The notes under the pieces: model-generated
Seen by the model: the letters and a program-made list of their open reading frames with translations, nothing else
Database searches by the model: none
Told to the model about the DNA's origin: nothing
In this document: in pieces, positions 17,680 to 29,816 of the stretch
How the letters are laid out: every line of letters starts with the position of its first letter
How positions within the stretch are numbered: position 1 is the stretch's first letter
Origin: Bacteroidetes bacterium ADurb.Bin012
GTDB taxonomy: Bacteria; Bacteroidota; Bacteroidia; Bacteroidales; TTA-H9
DNA: 45,659 nucleotides
NCBI GenBank assembly: GCA_002071415.1
Contig: MWFC01000013.1
Span: 1 to 45,659, forward strand
Direction: 5' to 3'
Translations under genes and position numbers: made by a program

Positions 17680-20196
17680 TTAGAATTCATCCAGTTCTTC
17701 TATCATATCTTGCAATTTTTGCTGGCGGCGTTTGTAATCGTTGAACTTGTACGAAAGACCCACGAACAAGGTTCGACTATCGCGTGTACGTTCACTTTTG
17801 GAGGTAAAGTTGCTGCCGTAAGTAGTCATATTGAATTTCATGGTTTTGAATATGTCGCTCAATCGGAGCGAAATGCTTGCATTTCCATCTAAGAAGTTCT
17901 TTTTTATTCCTAAATCAGCCCAGTAGTTTTCTTCCATTTTTCCTTGAGTGCCACCACCGCCGTGCCTGCCAATGGAAGGATTGAAAACCATAGGAGAATT
18001 ATAATTGAAGTTGATTTGAATATCGGCCAGTCGCGGAACACTCATCAACGAATTAAGCCTGAATGTCCATGAATTACTCGAAGCTGTTTGCTGGGTTATA
18101 TCCGGGCCATCTACTTCGGCATGATAATAACTGAAGTTGGTATTCAATCTCCACCATTTTGCAAATTGCTGGGCAAGAATGACTTCAAGTCCAGCTGCAG
18201 AGGATTTATCCTGGTTTTTAAAGGTAGTAAAAGAGACTCCATTGTTGTCGACCGACATGATACGTGAAATGACTCCGCTGGTATTGGTGTAGAAAACCGA
18301 AGGAGTGAGTGTGGTTTTCCCGAACTGTAAGGTATATCCAAGTTCCAGACTGTTGCTGTATTCTGGTTTCAGTGCAGGATTACCCGCTGAAAGGTTCAAG
18401 GGGTCGGAATAGTCGATAAAGGGATTGAGGAAACGGCTCCATGGTCTGTTTACACGACGTGAGTAGCTGAGTTGAATTTGATTCTTGTTATTAAAATTAT
18501 AACGGACATGCAAGGTAGGGAAGAGGCTGAAATAATCATTCTTGAATATCGAGTCTTGAGTTACCTGATCGCTTGTAGTCTGAGCGGCTTCGGCTCTAAG
18601 TCCTCCCTGGATGAAAAGTTTATCGGTAATATCGCGGGTATAGATAAGATAGGCTGCGTGAATAGATTCGGAATATTTGAAACGATTACTTCGGTTAAAA
18701 TCGCTTGTCCACCCATCAGCCGAATCATAATTATAAAAACCATAATCGGAATCTTCGTTCGAATAACGGTATTTGTATCCTGTTTCCAAGCGCCCAGCCC
18801 ATAAACTGGTTACATAATCAGTTTGTGCCGTAAGCATATTCCGGCTCTTATCCGAAATGGTTTTTTGCTGAATCAATTCGCCTAGCAATCCGTTTGGAAG
18901 CTGAGTATATTTTTGTGTGATTAGATTATCGGAATTTCCGTCGGAATAGGAATAATATACATCGGCTGTGAGTTCCTTTGTCTTGTCGTCGAATGTTCGC
19001 TTGTAATTGAGGATTCCCTGGTAGCCTGAATTGTCGTTGGAATTGATGGAGGTGCGGTTAAAGAGGCTTAGGGTATCAAATTTAAAGTTGGTGCTTAAGT
19101 TATCCATATTTTCCCTTCCATCGTTTCCTCTTATATTATACATACCACTTAGTGATAAAGTATTGTAGTTATCGATAAAATAATCAGCCCCCAAAGTAAA
19201 ATTGTGGAAATTTCCTTTGCGTCGTGAATCTCCATTCTGGTCTAAATAGGAAAGTGTGTCGTTGATAATGGTTTCTCGATGTGAAAAACTGGTTCCTTCG
19301 TCGGAAAATTGCCTGAAATTATAACTAGTAAAGAAGTTGAATTTCTTCTCACGGTAGTTGAGATTAATGGAGGCATTGTATTTATCCTTTGTTCCTGCAT
19401 TTACGCTTACCATACCGTTAATTCCCTCAGCGCGGTTCTTTTTCAGAATGATATTGATGATGCCAGTAGTTCCATCGGGGTCATAACGAGCCGAAGGGTT
19501 GGTAACAACTTCGACCCGTTCGACCATACTTGAGGGTAATTGGTCGAGGCTGACCAAGTTGCTCGGTCTGCCGTCGATTAAGATATTGACGTTACTCGAC
19601 CCCCTCAGGCTTACATTTCCGTCGAGATCGACCTGCACCGCAGGAATAGTCTGCATGATATCTATGGCTGTTCCTCCCATACTTACAATGTTCTGATCGA
19701 CATTGTAAACCTTTTTATCGAGGTTGTATTCTACGGGTGCTCTTTTTTCTGTGATCTCAACCCCTTGAAGCTTATTTTCGACCAGCTTGATTCTTATAGT
19801 TCCTAAATTGACTTCGGGTTGCTTTGGAGTAATAAATACAGAATCAATGCTACGAGTAGCATATCCTATGAATGAAAGTTTGACGAAGAAACGGCCGAAT
19901 GGGAGTTTTTCGATGATAAAATCGCCCTTTTCGTTAGTAATGGTTCCATTGATAAGCGCTGAATCGCGTTTGCGAAATATGGCAATGTTAGCATATTCGA
20001 GTGGCATCTTCGAGCTTTGATCTATGATACGTCCTTTAATGACCCCTGTCTTCTGACTGGGAAGATTCCCTTTCGTATTACTTGGATTACTTTGCCCTCC
20101 TTGCCCTGTGTTTTGTGCAAAAGAATTTTCGATCGTAAAAATAAAAATGAATGAAAAGCTGATTAATAATACTTTGTTGAATGACATAAATTTCAA
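17680..20196 (-). CDS. Outer-membrane beta-barrel receptor (TonB-dependent type) with carboxypeptidase-regulatory N-domain
   Basis: The 838-residue protein has a signal peptide ending near SFAQ (residues 1-28) and a carboxypeptidase-regulatory-like beta-sandwich (about 50-135, GVIKGRIIDQSSKMPLEYAN). A plug domain follows (about 150-250, VSLRGSSNVNILIDGRPSN and RVEVVTNPSARYDPDGT), then a large barrel of alternating strands rich in Tyr, Asn and Ser. It belongs to the OMP_b-brl_3-like receptors common in Bacteroidota. The substrate is unknown, and there is no SusD-like partner or sigma/anti-sigma pair next to it, so it is not a classical polysaccharide locus. The cca gene lies 57 bases downstream on the same strand. 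Confidence 0.9.
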   Translation of the reverse strand: MKFMSFNKVLLISFSFIFIFTIENSFAQNTGQGGQSNPSNTKGNLPSQKTGVIKGRIIDQSSKMPLEYANIAIFRKRDSALINGTITNEKGDFIIEKLPFGRFFVKLSFIGYATRSIDSVFITPKQPEVNLGTIRIKLVENKLQGVEITEKRAPVEYNLDKKVYNVDQNIVSMGGTAIDIMQTIPAVQVDLDGNVSLRGSSNVNILIDGRPSNLVSLDQLPSSMVERVEVVTNPSARYDPDGTTGIINIILKKNRAEGINGMVSVNAGTKDKYNASINLNYREKKFNFFTSYNFRQFSDEGTSFSHRETIINDTLSYLDQNGDSRRKGNFHNFTLGADYFIDNYNTLSLSGMYNIRGNDGRENMDNLSTNFKFDTLSLFNRTSINSNDNSGYQGILNYKRTFDDKTKELTADVYYSYSDGNSDNLITQKYTQLPNGLLGELIQQKTISDKSRNMLTAQTDYVTSLWAGRLETGYKYRYSNEDSDYGFYNYDSADGWTSDFNRSNRFKYSESIHAAYLIYTRDITDKLFIQGGLRAEAAQTTSDQVTQDSIFKNDYFSLFPTLHVRYNFNNKNQIQLSYSRRVNRPWSRFLNPFIDYSDPLNLSAGNPALKPEYSNSLELGYTLQFGKTTLTPSVFYTNTSGVISRIMSVDNNGVSFTTFKNQDKSSAAGLEVILAQQFAKWWRLNTNFSYYHAEVDGPDITQQTASSNSWTFRLNSLMSVPRLADIQINFNYNSPMVFNPSIGRHGGGGTQGKMEENYWADLGIKKNFLDGNASISLRLSDIFKTMKFNMTTYGSNFTSKSERTRDSRTLFVGLSYKFNDYKRRQQKLQDMIEELDEF

Positions 20197-21073
20197 TATT
20201 TTAATTTCCTCTATTTGAGGGAAAAAGAATTAATTGGTTTAATAGAGAAAGTAATAATTTTACTACACTATTGCTGATTCATGACATAAGGCAAATCGTT
20301 TTCTTCAAAAATTCTTGTTCAGAGAACGAAGTACAATTGGCTTTATATTATCGATGAATTTGTCTTCATGTCGGTTCCTTCTGATTCTTTATCCTGGGAA
20401 TCGAAGGATAAAGATAGTAGCCCTGAAACCTGGGGCAATACATCCAGTCCATTTGGTTTTTTACAGGTGGCCGATAAACATGCCTTGAAACGAAATCTTG
20501 TGACTTGTGATAAGCATTTGTAATATCTTTTTGTGAACTAACATTACTCGAGCTTTAGTAGTAACCTTCGGGGATATTACAAGTTGTCTTCTGCTCAAAA
20601 ATCCGACTTCACCATGTTTATCTATTTATATTTAATTGTGTTTTAGATTGTTTGACTACTCCTGCATTGGTAAAACGATTGCTTTTACGATCAACATAAT
20701 CGGACTGGGATAACAAACGAAGTTATTATTTGTGAGAGAATAACCTTGGGGTTTTCATTAGTGATTTCTTTCAGGAGATTATCCATTTTGAAGCCTTATC
20801 TGCTGCTTTAGCAGTTGCATGCAGCAAGATCAATCTACATCTGAGATAGCGAGGGGCTTCACATACCTGATGATGAATACGATTGCCGGCTATTTCGGCA
20901 AAATCGATTGGGTTCGGAATCATATTTTGTATTCCGTGTGATTCGGTTTGAATGCAGGTTCGATGGGATGCAAAATAGAAGGCAAGTTGCGATTGATATC
21001 CAGAAAGGGGTATGAAATTTTCCGAAGATTCCAGGGAAGTGAAGAGCTCATTAGATCGTAGACGACGCAATAC
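20197..21073. other. 877-bp gap without a firm gene
   Basis: Apart from the possible remnant at 20290-20523, I see no supported gene, tRNA or strong terminator. A 99-codon minus-strand frame at 20771-21070 has no recognisable domain and a composition unlike its neighbours, so it is not called. Confidence 0.5.
20290..20523 (+). pseudogene. Possible remnant of a protein-coding gene
   Basis: A 77-codon frame lies between two in-frame TAA codons (20287 and 20521). It reads like natural protein (YNWLYIIDEFVFMSVPSDS, then WGNTSSPFGFLQVADKHAL), with no low-complexity bias. The only ATG inside it is at 20368, which would give a 51-residue product. I do not recognise the family. It may be a truncated remnant left in the gap between the receptor and the serine hydrolase, or chance. 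Confidence 0.25.
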
Positions 21074-22237
21074 TTAATTGATAGCCGTGCTTTGCTGAGA
21101 TTGTTCGAGTTCGAGTATTGGAGCAATTTCCTTCCATATTTGCTGCGCAATAGTCGATACATGCGAATTAGTATTATTAAGGATGATGATAGTAAGCTCA
21201 TTGTCGGGTATCCGGGTATAGGTTGCAGTAAACCCATGCCATAGCCCGTTATGATAGATGATGTCTTTTCCCTCGATTTTTTTGAATCTCCATCCAAAGC
21301 CATAATCCACCGTACTATGATTTTTGAGGGTAGCACGTGTAAAGGCTTCTTTTCTGAGATTTTCTTTAATGAGAATATCAGTTGTCCATGCCTGGTTATA
21401 CTGAAATAGATCGGCCGGTGTAGAGAAAATACTTTTGTCGCCTAAAACTTCATCAATAGGATCATATTCGAAGAGAGAAGTATTGGGATGAGACGAACGA
21501 TGTCCCAATGCTGTAGCAATTGTATCCATTGTTTGGCGATCGTAGGTGAAAGTATGATACATGCCTAAAGGGATAAATATTCTATTCTTCAGAAATTCAT
21601 TGAAAGAAGTTTTGCTAACCCTTTCGACCAATAAAGCCAAAACGGCATAACCTGTATTGGAATAACTGAATTTGGTGCCGGGGGTAAATTGCAAGCGAAG
21701 TTTATGCTTTACCAAAAGTTTGAGCATATCTTCGTTGTTCATTGGTTTATTTTTTGGCCAGTATCGTGTAGCAAGATTGAAATAATTGGGAATACCCGAG
21801 GTATGGTTGAGTAAATGCTTCACCGTAACCGTTGGATAGGGAAATTCGGGTATATGGTTTTTTACCTTATCCTCGAGATCGAGAAGACTATCCTGAACCA
21901 GCATTAAAACGGCCAAAGCAGTAAATGATTTACTCACGGAAGCCAGTTGAAAGGGCGTCTCGGCTGATAAACTGTCATTGGTTCTCAAATTAATCAATCC
22001 AATGGCATTTTCGTAAAGCACATAATCTTTATATCCCACCAGAATACTACCGTTGAAATGAGCTTTGTGTATAATTCCGTCAATGGTTTTTGATATGGTA
22101 TCGGCCTTGGAAACGATAAATGGGGGTTCGGAAGGTAAATCACCCCGGCTGGAAACATCAGATGCCCTGTTTCCTCCTGATTTTCCGTAAATAAACAGAA
22201 TAAAGAAAAAGGCCAACCCGTACTTAAGGTTTTTCAT
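21074..22237 (-). CDS. Serine hydrolase, class C beta-lactamase / esterase fold
   Basis: The 387-residue protein has an N-terminal hydrophobic export segment (about residues 6-18). The catalytic triad motifs of the family are in order: SVSK with S100 and K103, YSN at 192-194, and YHNGLWHGF near residue 318 in place of the KTG box. These enzymes include class C beta-lactamases, D,D-peptidases and esterases; most stand-alone Bacteroidota members have no demonstrated substrate. Its stop is 877 bases from the receptor gene, and no operon partner is apparent. Confidence 0.9.
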   Translation of the reverse strand: MKNLKYGLAFFFILFIYGKSGGNRASDVSSRGDLPSEPPFIVSKADTISKTIDGIIHKAHFNGSILVGYKDYVLYENAIGLINLRTNDSLSAETPFQLASVSKSFTALAVLMLVQDSLLDLEDKVKNHIPEFPYPTVTVKHLLNHTSGIPNYFNLATRYWPKNKPMNNEDMLKLLVKHKLRLQFTPGTKFSYSNTGYAVLALLVERVSKTSFNEFLKNRIFIPLGMYHTFTYDRQTMDTIATALGHRSSHPNTSLFEYDPIDEVLGDKSIFSTPADLFQYNQAWTTDILIKENLRKEAFTRATLKNHSTVDYGFGWRFKKIEGKDIIYHNGLWHGFTATYTRIPDNELTIIILNNTNSHVSTIAQQIWKEIAPILELEQSQQSTAIN

Positions 22238-22278
22238 CTTTCGTTCGTGGTTTGTCCATTTCTAATTAGAACAATTTG

Positions 22279-22286
22279 CAAAGATA
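22279..22286 (-). promoter_or_regulatory. -7 box for the serine hydrolase gene
   Basis: TATCTTTG on the minus strand (22286-22279), 41 bases before the ATG at 22237. It is the same octamer as at tRNA-Gln. Confidence 0.5.
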
Positions 22287-22522
22287 AGCAAACTATTATT
22301 TTTCTTTTCATTATTGCTGCCTGATTTTTTCCAATTTTTATCCACATTTTCATAATAATGGTTTTCTTAATGCATTGGATATTATTCTATTACTTTTATT
22401 ACAGAACGTATGTTGTTTGCGTAAAAAACATTCCTGATGAAAACACGTTATAATCTTGGGGAATCCAAACAACCTGAGCTTTTTGGCTTTGTCTATTAAA
22501 AAATGAAGTAAAAGACTGCAAA

Positions 22523-24010
22523 ATGCTTGTGAATAGGAATATATATCTCTTATTCAGTATATTATCGATATTCATTTGTTTATTGGATATCATCGAAGTG
22601 AATGCTCAGGAAACGCCAGGACTTTCGGTTGGAAATTATACAGGAATCCATGCCTTGCAGTCGAATCCTTCGGCAGCTATTTACTCGGCTTACTGGCTCG
22701 ATTTTAATATTATAGGACTGGAGGTTTTTGCTTGCAACAATGGCTTTTACATACCTCGCTCCGATTTTAACGTAACCGATCTATTACGCAGGGATTATGT
22801 TTTTCCGACGTATGGTAAATACAACCGTTCTTTTCTTACAAAGGGAGGAACATTTATGCGCAATTTTTTTACTCAGAATCGTGTCTTGCTCCCCTCAGCA
22901 ATGGTTGTAGATATTACCAGGGGATTGAGTGTAGGTTTACTTCTCCAATCACGCGAAGCTGCTTCGGGCGACTGCATTCCGTACGACATCGCTAATTTTG
23001 GATATTATGGACTTGAACATAAGGCTCAACATAATATTGAATACAACGATTACAATATTTATACCGCCGGGCTTGTGTGGACAGAACTTGGGGTGAATAT
23101 TGGCCGCACCTTAAAAAGGGAAAGGTTTGATTTATGGGCGGCCGGCATCACATTGAAATATCTATGGGGTCATTCAGGTTATTTTGCAAGAATTGACAAT
23201 GTCCGCTATGTGGTATTGAACGATTCTACCATGGATATTCGCAACCTTGACGCCAAAGCTGGTTTTTCACTGGCTATTGACTATAGCAATAATGATTTCC
23301 CTGGTCCGGAAGGTTATACTCTTGGTCATGGATTCAGCTTCGACCTTGGAATAACTTTTATCAAAACAAATAGGGAATTGAGGAGACTTTTCCCGGGCAG
23401 GCTTTGTGAGGCACGTTTCGAGCCTTATGTTTTCAGATTGGGCTTGTCATTGCTTGATATTGGGAGTATTCGCTTTTCACGAAATGCCCAGAAACATGTA
23501 TTCGATGGAGTAAGCCACTTTTGGGAACATGCCCGGGACTTCACTTATACTACGGTTGATGAAGCGGTAAATGACATAAGCAACCGCTTCTATGGAAATC
23601 CAACTGCTTCGTTGAACGATACTTCATTTACTGTGGGCTTGCCAACAGCCTTTAGTATTCAGTTCGATTATCATTTGAATGAGAAATATTATGTTCATGC
23701 CATGGCGATTCAAGCTTTCCCTATATTGGGTGAAGAGGCCGTTAAACGTGCAAATGTCATTTATGTTATGCCAAGATATGAAACTCCGGCATTTGAAATT
23801 GGAATTCCTCTGAGTCTCTATCGTTATCGAATTCCACGGTTGGGCTTTTGGTTCCGGATATATTCCTTTACCCTTGGTACAGATAATCTGGGTATGTTTC
23901 TGCGAACGGGCGACTTCAACAATGCCGATATTTATCTATCCTTGAGAATTCCCTTGAGAAAGGGAAAATGTCTGAAATCGAAAGGAAAATTGCCTTGCGA
24001 AAGTTTTTGA
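22523..24010 (+). CDS. DUF5723 family exported protein
   Basis: The 495-residue protein has a signal peptide (about residues 8-28, ending near VNAQ) and begins its mature part with a GNYTGIHALQSNPSAA block typical of DUF5723. Later strands are amphipathic and aromatic-rich (EKYYVHAMAIQAFPIL, IYLSLRIPLRKGK), suggesting an outer-membrane barrel. Function unknown. Family members occur across Bacteroidota. It is convergent with valS and shows no exact promoter box upstream. Confidence 0.8.
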   Translation: MLVNRNIYLLFSILSIFICLLDIIEVNAQETPGLSVGNYTGIHALQSNPSAAIYSAYWLDFNIIGLEVFACNNGFYIPRSDFNVTDLLRRDYVFPTYGKYNRSFLTKGGTFMRNFFTQNRVLLPSAMVVDITRGLSVGLLLQSREAASGDCIPYDIANFGYYGLEHKAQHNIEYNDYNIYTAGLVWTELGVNIGRTLKRERFDLWAAGITLKYLWGHSGYFARIDNVRYVVLNDSTMDIRNLDAKAGFSLAIDYSNNDFPGPEGYTLGHGFSFDLGITFIKTNRELRRLFPGRLCEARFEPYVFRLGLSLLDIGSIRFSRNAQKHVFDGVSHFWEHARDFTYTTVDEAVNDISNRFYGNPTASLNDTSFTVGLPTAFSIQFDYHLNEKYYVHAMAIQAFPILGEEAVKRANVIYVMPRYETPAFEIGIPLSLYRYRIPRLGFWFRIYSFTLGTDNLGMFLRTGDFNNADIYLSLRIPLRKGKCLKSKGKLPCESF

Positions 24011-24163
24011 TTGCTGTAAACCGAGAATGCGTAAGGTTTCGAATCATGCCCCTTCTGAAATAAACGATTCTATTTTTCTAAAAAAATGTTTCTTCTTACA
24101 ATCCATTTTTTTAACGGCTTTTGTATAGCGTAAGATTCTTCCAAGATATTCATTGTATTTTCT

Positions 24164-26818
<2,655 letters not shown>

Positions 26819-26847
26819 TTGAAGGATGTTATGACTCATTACGGCCG

Positions 26848-26855
26848 CAAAATTA
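26848..26855 (-). promoter_or_regulatory. -7 box for valS
   Basis: TAATTTTG on the minus strand (26855-26848). With transcription starting a few bases on, the chosen valS start at 26818 has a leader of roughly 24 bases. Confidence 0.55.
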
Positions 26856-27011
26856 AGAAAACACTATCAATCTCTTTGTTAGGATATACAGCCTCGATGA
26901 TGGAAAGCCCCATTTGCCTTAGTGTATCCAACCTGTTGATTCCAGAAATACCTCAAACTGAAAAATGAGAAGGCATCATTGAACCGAGAGAATGAAGTTG
27001 GTGTAAATAAT

Positions 27012-27019
27012 TACTTTTG
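27012..27019 (+). promoter_or_regulatory. -7 box for the phosphomannomutase gene
   Basis: An exact TACTTTTG. It covers the TTG at 27017 that begins the longest open frame, so that codon cannot be the start if this promoter is used. Confidence 0.55.
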
Positions 27020-27046
27020 TATCAACCACAAATGAATGATTTGATT

Positions 27047-28393
27047 ATGTCGGCTTTCAAGGCTTATGATATCAGAGGCATATTCAACGAAGATTTCGAT
27101 GAGGAAGATGTTTTCCGCATAGGTTATTATTTGCCTGGTTTGCTTCGAACCCACAAAATATTGATTGGAAGTGATGCCAGAGAATCATCTCCGGCTATTC
27201 ACAAGGCATTGTGTGATGGAGTCATACGAGCGGGTGCCGATGTTTATGATATGGGGATGAGCACAACTCCTATGGTTTATTGGGCAACAGCTCGTTTCGG
27301 TTTTGGGGCTTCCATCATGATAACGGCTTCGCATAACCCCCCTCAGTATAATGGGATGAAGATCAGTAGAGAAAATGCTTTGCCTGTAGGATATGATTCT
27401 GGATTGAACAAACTTGAACACTTGATACAATCGCCCGTTGTGCATAATGCTGTTATAAATGGGAAAATCATCGAATTCGACAAGAAGACAGAATATCTTG
27501 ATTTTCTGATTCATTCAGGGCAATATGACTTTGGAAATCTAAAGATGGCTATAGATTGCGGGAATGGCATGGCGGGTTTGTTTGCCAGAGGATTGTTCGG
27601 AAATGAATCGTTTTACTTGTTCGAAGATATCGACGGACGTTTTCCCAATCATCTTCCCAATCCTCTGGAGGGAAAAAATTTGGAACCTTTGAAGGCAAAA
27701 GTGCTCGAAAGGGAATGCGATTTGGGAGTTATTTTCGATGGAGACGCCGACCGTGTGATGTTTATAGATGAAAATGCGCAATTTATTTCGCCTGATCTAA
27801 TGATTGCCGTGTTAGCGCATTATTATCTAAGAAACGATCGATTGTATGCCAGGGTTCTGCATGATATTCGAACTTCGAAATCTGTATCGGAATATATCGA
27901 AAAGTTAGGAGGGCAGGTTCATATCTGGAAGGTTGGCAGGGCCTTTGCTGCTCCAAAGTTAAGAGAGATAGATGGTTTGTTTGGAGGTGAACTGGCTGGC
28001 CATTATTATTTCAAAGATTTTTATTTTTCCGATTCTGGCTTGATGAGCGCATTACGATTATTGACCGTTCTTTCCAGATTCAAAACCCGGGGTGTTCGTC
28101 CTTCTCGACTCATTCAGTCCATTCAACATTATCATAATTCAGGAGAATTGAATTTTCTTGTTCGAAATAAAACTGAAGCCATGAACGAGCTTCTTCGTGT
28201 ATTTCTTTCGAAAGAAGATCCTCTCCGAGTTTATGATTTCGATGGGTATCGGGTTGAATTCTCAGGTGAATGGTTCAATGTAAGACCCTCTAATACAGAA
28301 CCTTATTTGCGTTTTATTGCTGAAGCCAATACCTCTGAGAAATTATCGGAAATGATTGAAACGACAAAAGCTATACTTGCGAGATTTATGTGA
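27047..28393 (+). CDS. Phosphomannomutase / phosphoglucomutase
   Basis: The 448-residue alpha-D-phosphohexomutase has four domains with the expected motifs: N-terminal MSAFKAYDIRG, the phosphoserine loop TASHNPPQYNG, the metal loop DGDADRV, the sugar-specificity region GGELAGHYYF and the phosphate-binding RPSNTEPYLRF. It interconverts hexose-6-phosphate and hexose-1-phosphate, feeding GDP-mannose and surface polysaccharide synthesis. The frame stays open to TTG 27017 and also has ATG 27032, but the promoter box lies at 27012-27019. I prefer ATG 27047, which gives the canonical N-terminus and a leader of about 20 bases. Mannose versus glucose preference cannot be read from sequence. Confidence 0.92.
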   Translation: MSAFKAYDIRGIFNEDFDEEDVFRIGYYLPGLLRTHKILIGSDARESSPAIHKALCDGVIRAGADVYDMGMSTTPMVYWATARFGFGASIMITASHNPPQYNGMKISRENALPVGYDSGLNKLEHLIQSPVVHNAVINGKIIEFDKKTEYLDFLIHSGQYDFGNLKMAIDCGNGMAGLFARGLFGNESFYLFEDIDGRFPNHLPNPLEGKNLEPLKAKVLERECDLGVIFDGDADRVMFIDENAQFISPDLMIAVLAHYYLRNDRLYARVLHDIRTSKSVSEYIEKLGGQVHIWKVGRAFAAPKLREIDGLFGGELAGHYYFKDFYFSDSGLMSALRLLTVLSRFKTRGVRPSRLIQSIQHYHNSGELNFLVRNKTEAMNELLRVFLSKEDPLRVYDFDGYRVEFSGEWFNVRPSNTEPYLRFIAEANTSEKLSEMIETTKAILARFM

Positions 28394-28655
28394 GGAATTT
28401 ATTCGAATGATTTTATTATAAATATTTGTAATAGGCGAGCTAATCCCTTCGGATGGTTTGAGCCAAATAGTCATCAAATTTTGCCTTCAGGCTTATTACA
28501 AGGTTATACGGGAGAATTTAACCTGTTCTGACAATGATCTGATATTTTTCCCCTTCTTGATGAGATTATCGCCTATAGCATGTATTAAAAAATCCATTAT
28601 TCTGGCAAAAAGAATGACAAAACGATGGATGTACTTCTCAAATCACCAATAAATG

Positions 28656-28728
28656 AGCCGATGGACGGACTCGAACCGCCGACCGGCTGATTACAAATCA
28701 GCTGCTCTACCAACTGAGCTACATCGGC
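28656..28728 (-). tRNA. tRNA-Thr (anticodon TGT)
   Basis: On the minus strand the acceptor stem GCCGATG pairs with CATCGGC, the D arm begins GCTC...GAGC, and anticodon stem GCTGA/TCAGC encloses TTTGTAA with anticodon TGT. The T loop is TTCGAGT. The discriminator is T (28656). CCA is not encoded. Confidence 0.95.
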
Positions 28729-28740
28729 TGAAAATCGTTG

Positions 28741-28748
28741 CAAAATTA
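28741..28748 (-). promoter_or_regulatory. -7 box for tRNA-Thr
   Basis: TAATTTTG on the minus strand (28748-28741), 12 bases before the mature tRNA 5' end, nearly the same distance as at tRNA-Gln. Confidence 0.6.
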
Positions 28749-28826
28749 TAATTTTTTCACAAAGAATCATCCATTCTGAAAAATAACCCTATTTTCTATT
28801 CTTATCTGATGAAAAATGCCAGAATT

Positions 28827-28854
28827 TTTGCCCTGAGGTTTTTTTGTAATTTTG
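28827..28854 (+). promoter_or_regulatory. Promoter of the etfB-etfA-acyl-CoA dehydrogenase operon
   Basis: TTTG at 28827-28830, a 16-base spacer and TAATTTTG at 28847-28854. The geometry equals that of the tRNA-Gln promoter. The leader to ATG 28914 is about 50 bases. Confidence 0.7.
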
Positions 28855-28913
28855 CGGCTTCCTTTTGTGAAGTTTTTATAACTTGAGGAAAGAAAACCTA
28901 ATTGTCAGATATT

Positions 28914-29786
28914 ATGTCGTTTAGAATTATCGTTCTTGCCAAACAGGTACCCGATACCCGTAATGTAGGCAAAGATGCTATGAAAGCTGATGGAACCGTC
29001 AACAGGGCGGCACTTCCAGCTATTTTCAATCCCGATGATTTGAATGCACTCGAAATGGCCCTTAAGATCAAAGATCAGATGGTGGATGCCGAAGTGATTA
29101 TCGTAACCATGGGTCCATCTCGAGCGGCCGAAATTATTCGTGAAGCGCTTTACCGCGGTGCCGACCGAGGATATCTGGTAACCGATCGCAAATTTGCCGG
29201 CAGCGATACTCTGGCTACTTCCTATACACTTTCGCTTGCCATCAGAAAACTCGAACCTTTTCATCTTCTCATTACGGGCCGGCAGGCCATCGATGGGGAT
29301 ACCGCACAAGTGGGTCCTCAAACCGCCGAAAAACTTGGCATACCTCAAATTACTTATGTTGAAGAACTGATTTCTATCGATTTACAGCAAGTTGTCGTAA
29401 AACGCAGATTAGAGCAGGGAGTCGAAACAGTAAAGTCGCCTTTGCCGGTTTGCATTACGGTACATGGCTCAGCACCTGCCTGCCGACCACGGAATGCCAA
29501 ATTGCTGATGAAGTTCAAACATGCTCGTACATATACCGAACTTCAGGAAGAAACCCGCGACTATACCCAATTGCGCTTCGAAAAGCCTTATCTCGATATC
29601 GAAGAATTGTCGGGCGATGCTCTTGAAGCCGATGAAGAAAAAATAGGACTGGCAGGTTCACCTACCAAAGTAAAGAAAATCGAAAATGTCGTATTTCAGC
29701 ATAAAGAATCAAAAATTCTGAACAACAGCGATCAGGATATAGAATGGTTAGTACGACAGCTGATTCAGAACCATATTATTGGATAA
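28914..29786 (+). CDS. etfB: Electron transfer flavoprotein beta subunit
   Basis: This 290-residue EtfB/FixA protein has the N-terminal IIVLAKQVPDTRN, the nucleotide-binding stretch around ALYRGADRGYLVTDR, and the LLITGRQAIDGDTAQVGPQTAEKLGIPQITYVEEL signature (given in parts: GRQAIDGDTAQVGP, then AEKLGIPQITYVEEL). It pairs with EtfA to carry electrons from the dehydrogenase encoded two genes on. The frame extends to TTG 28902, but ATG 28914 gives MSFRIIVLAKQ, the normal family start. Overall length exceeds the typical 250-260 residues by a C-terminal extension. Confidence 0.93.
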   Translation: MSFRIIVLAKQVPDTRNVGKDAMKADGTVNRAALPAIFNPDDLNALEMALKIKDQMVDAEVIIVTMGPSRAAEIIREALYRGADRGYLVTDRKFAGSDTLATSYTLSLAIRKLEPFHLLITGRQAIDGDTAQVGPQTAEKLGIPQITYVEELISIDLQQVVVKRRLEQGVETVKSPLPVCITVHGSAPACRPRNAKLLMKFKHARTYTELQEETRDYTQLRFEKPYLDIEELSGDALEADEEKIGLAGSPTKVKKIENVVFQHKESKILNNSDQDIEWLVRQLIQNHIIG

Positions 29787-29816
29787 TGTTTGCCTTACAA
29801 TTTAAAAGAAAGTCTT

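Noticed and set aside
20771..21070. 99-codon minus-strand frame
   Set aside because: No recognisable domain, composition unlike neighbouring proteins and no promoter box; treated as chance.
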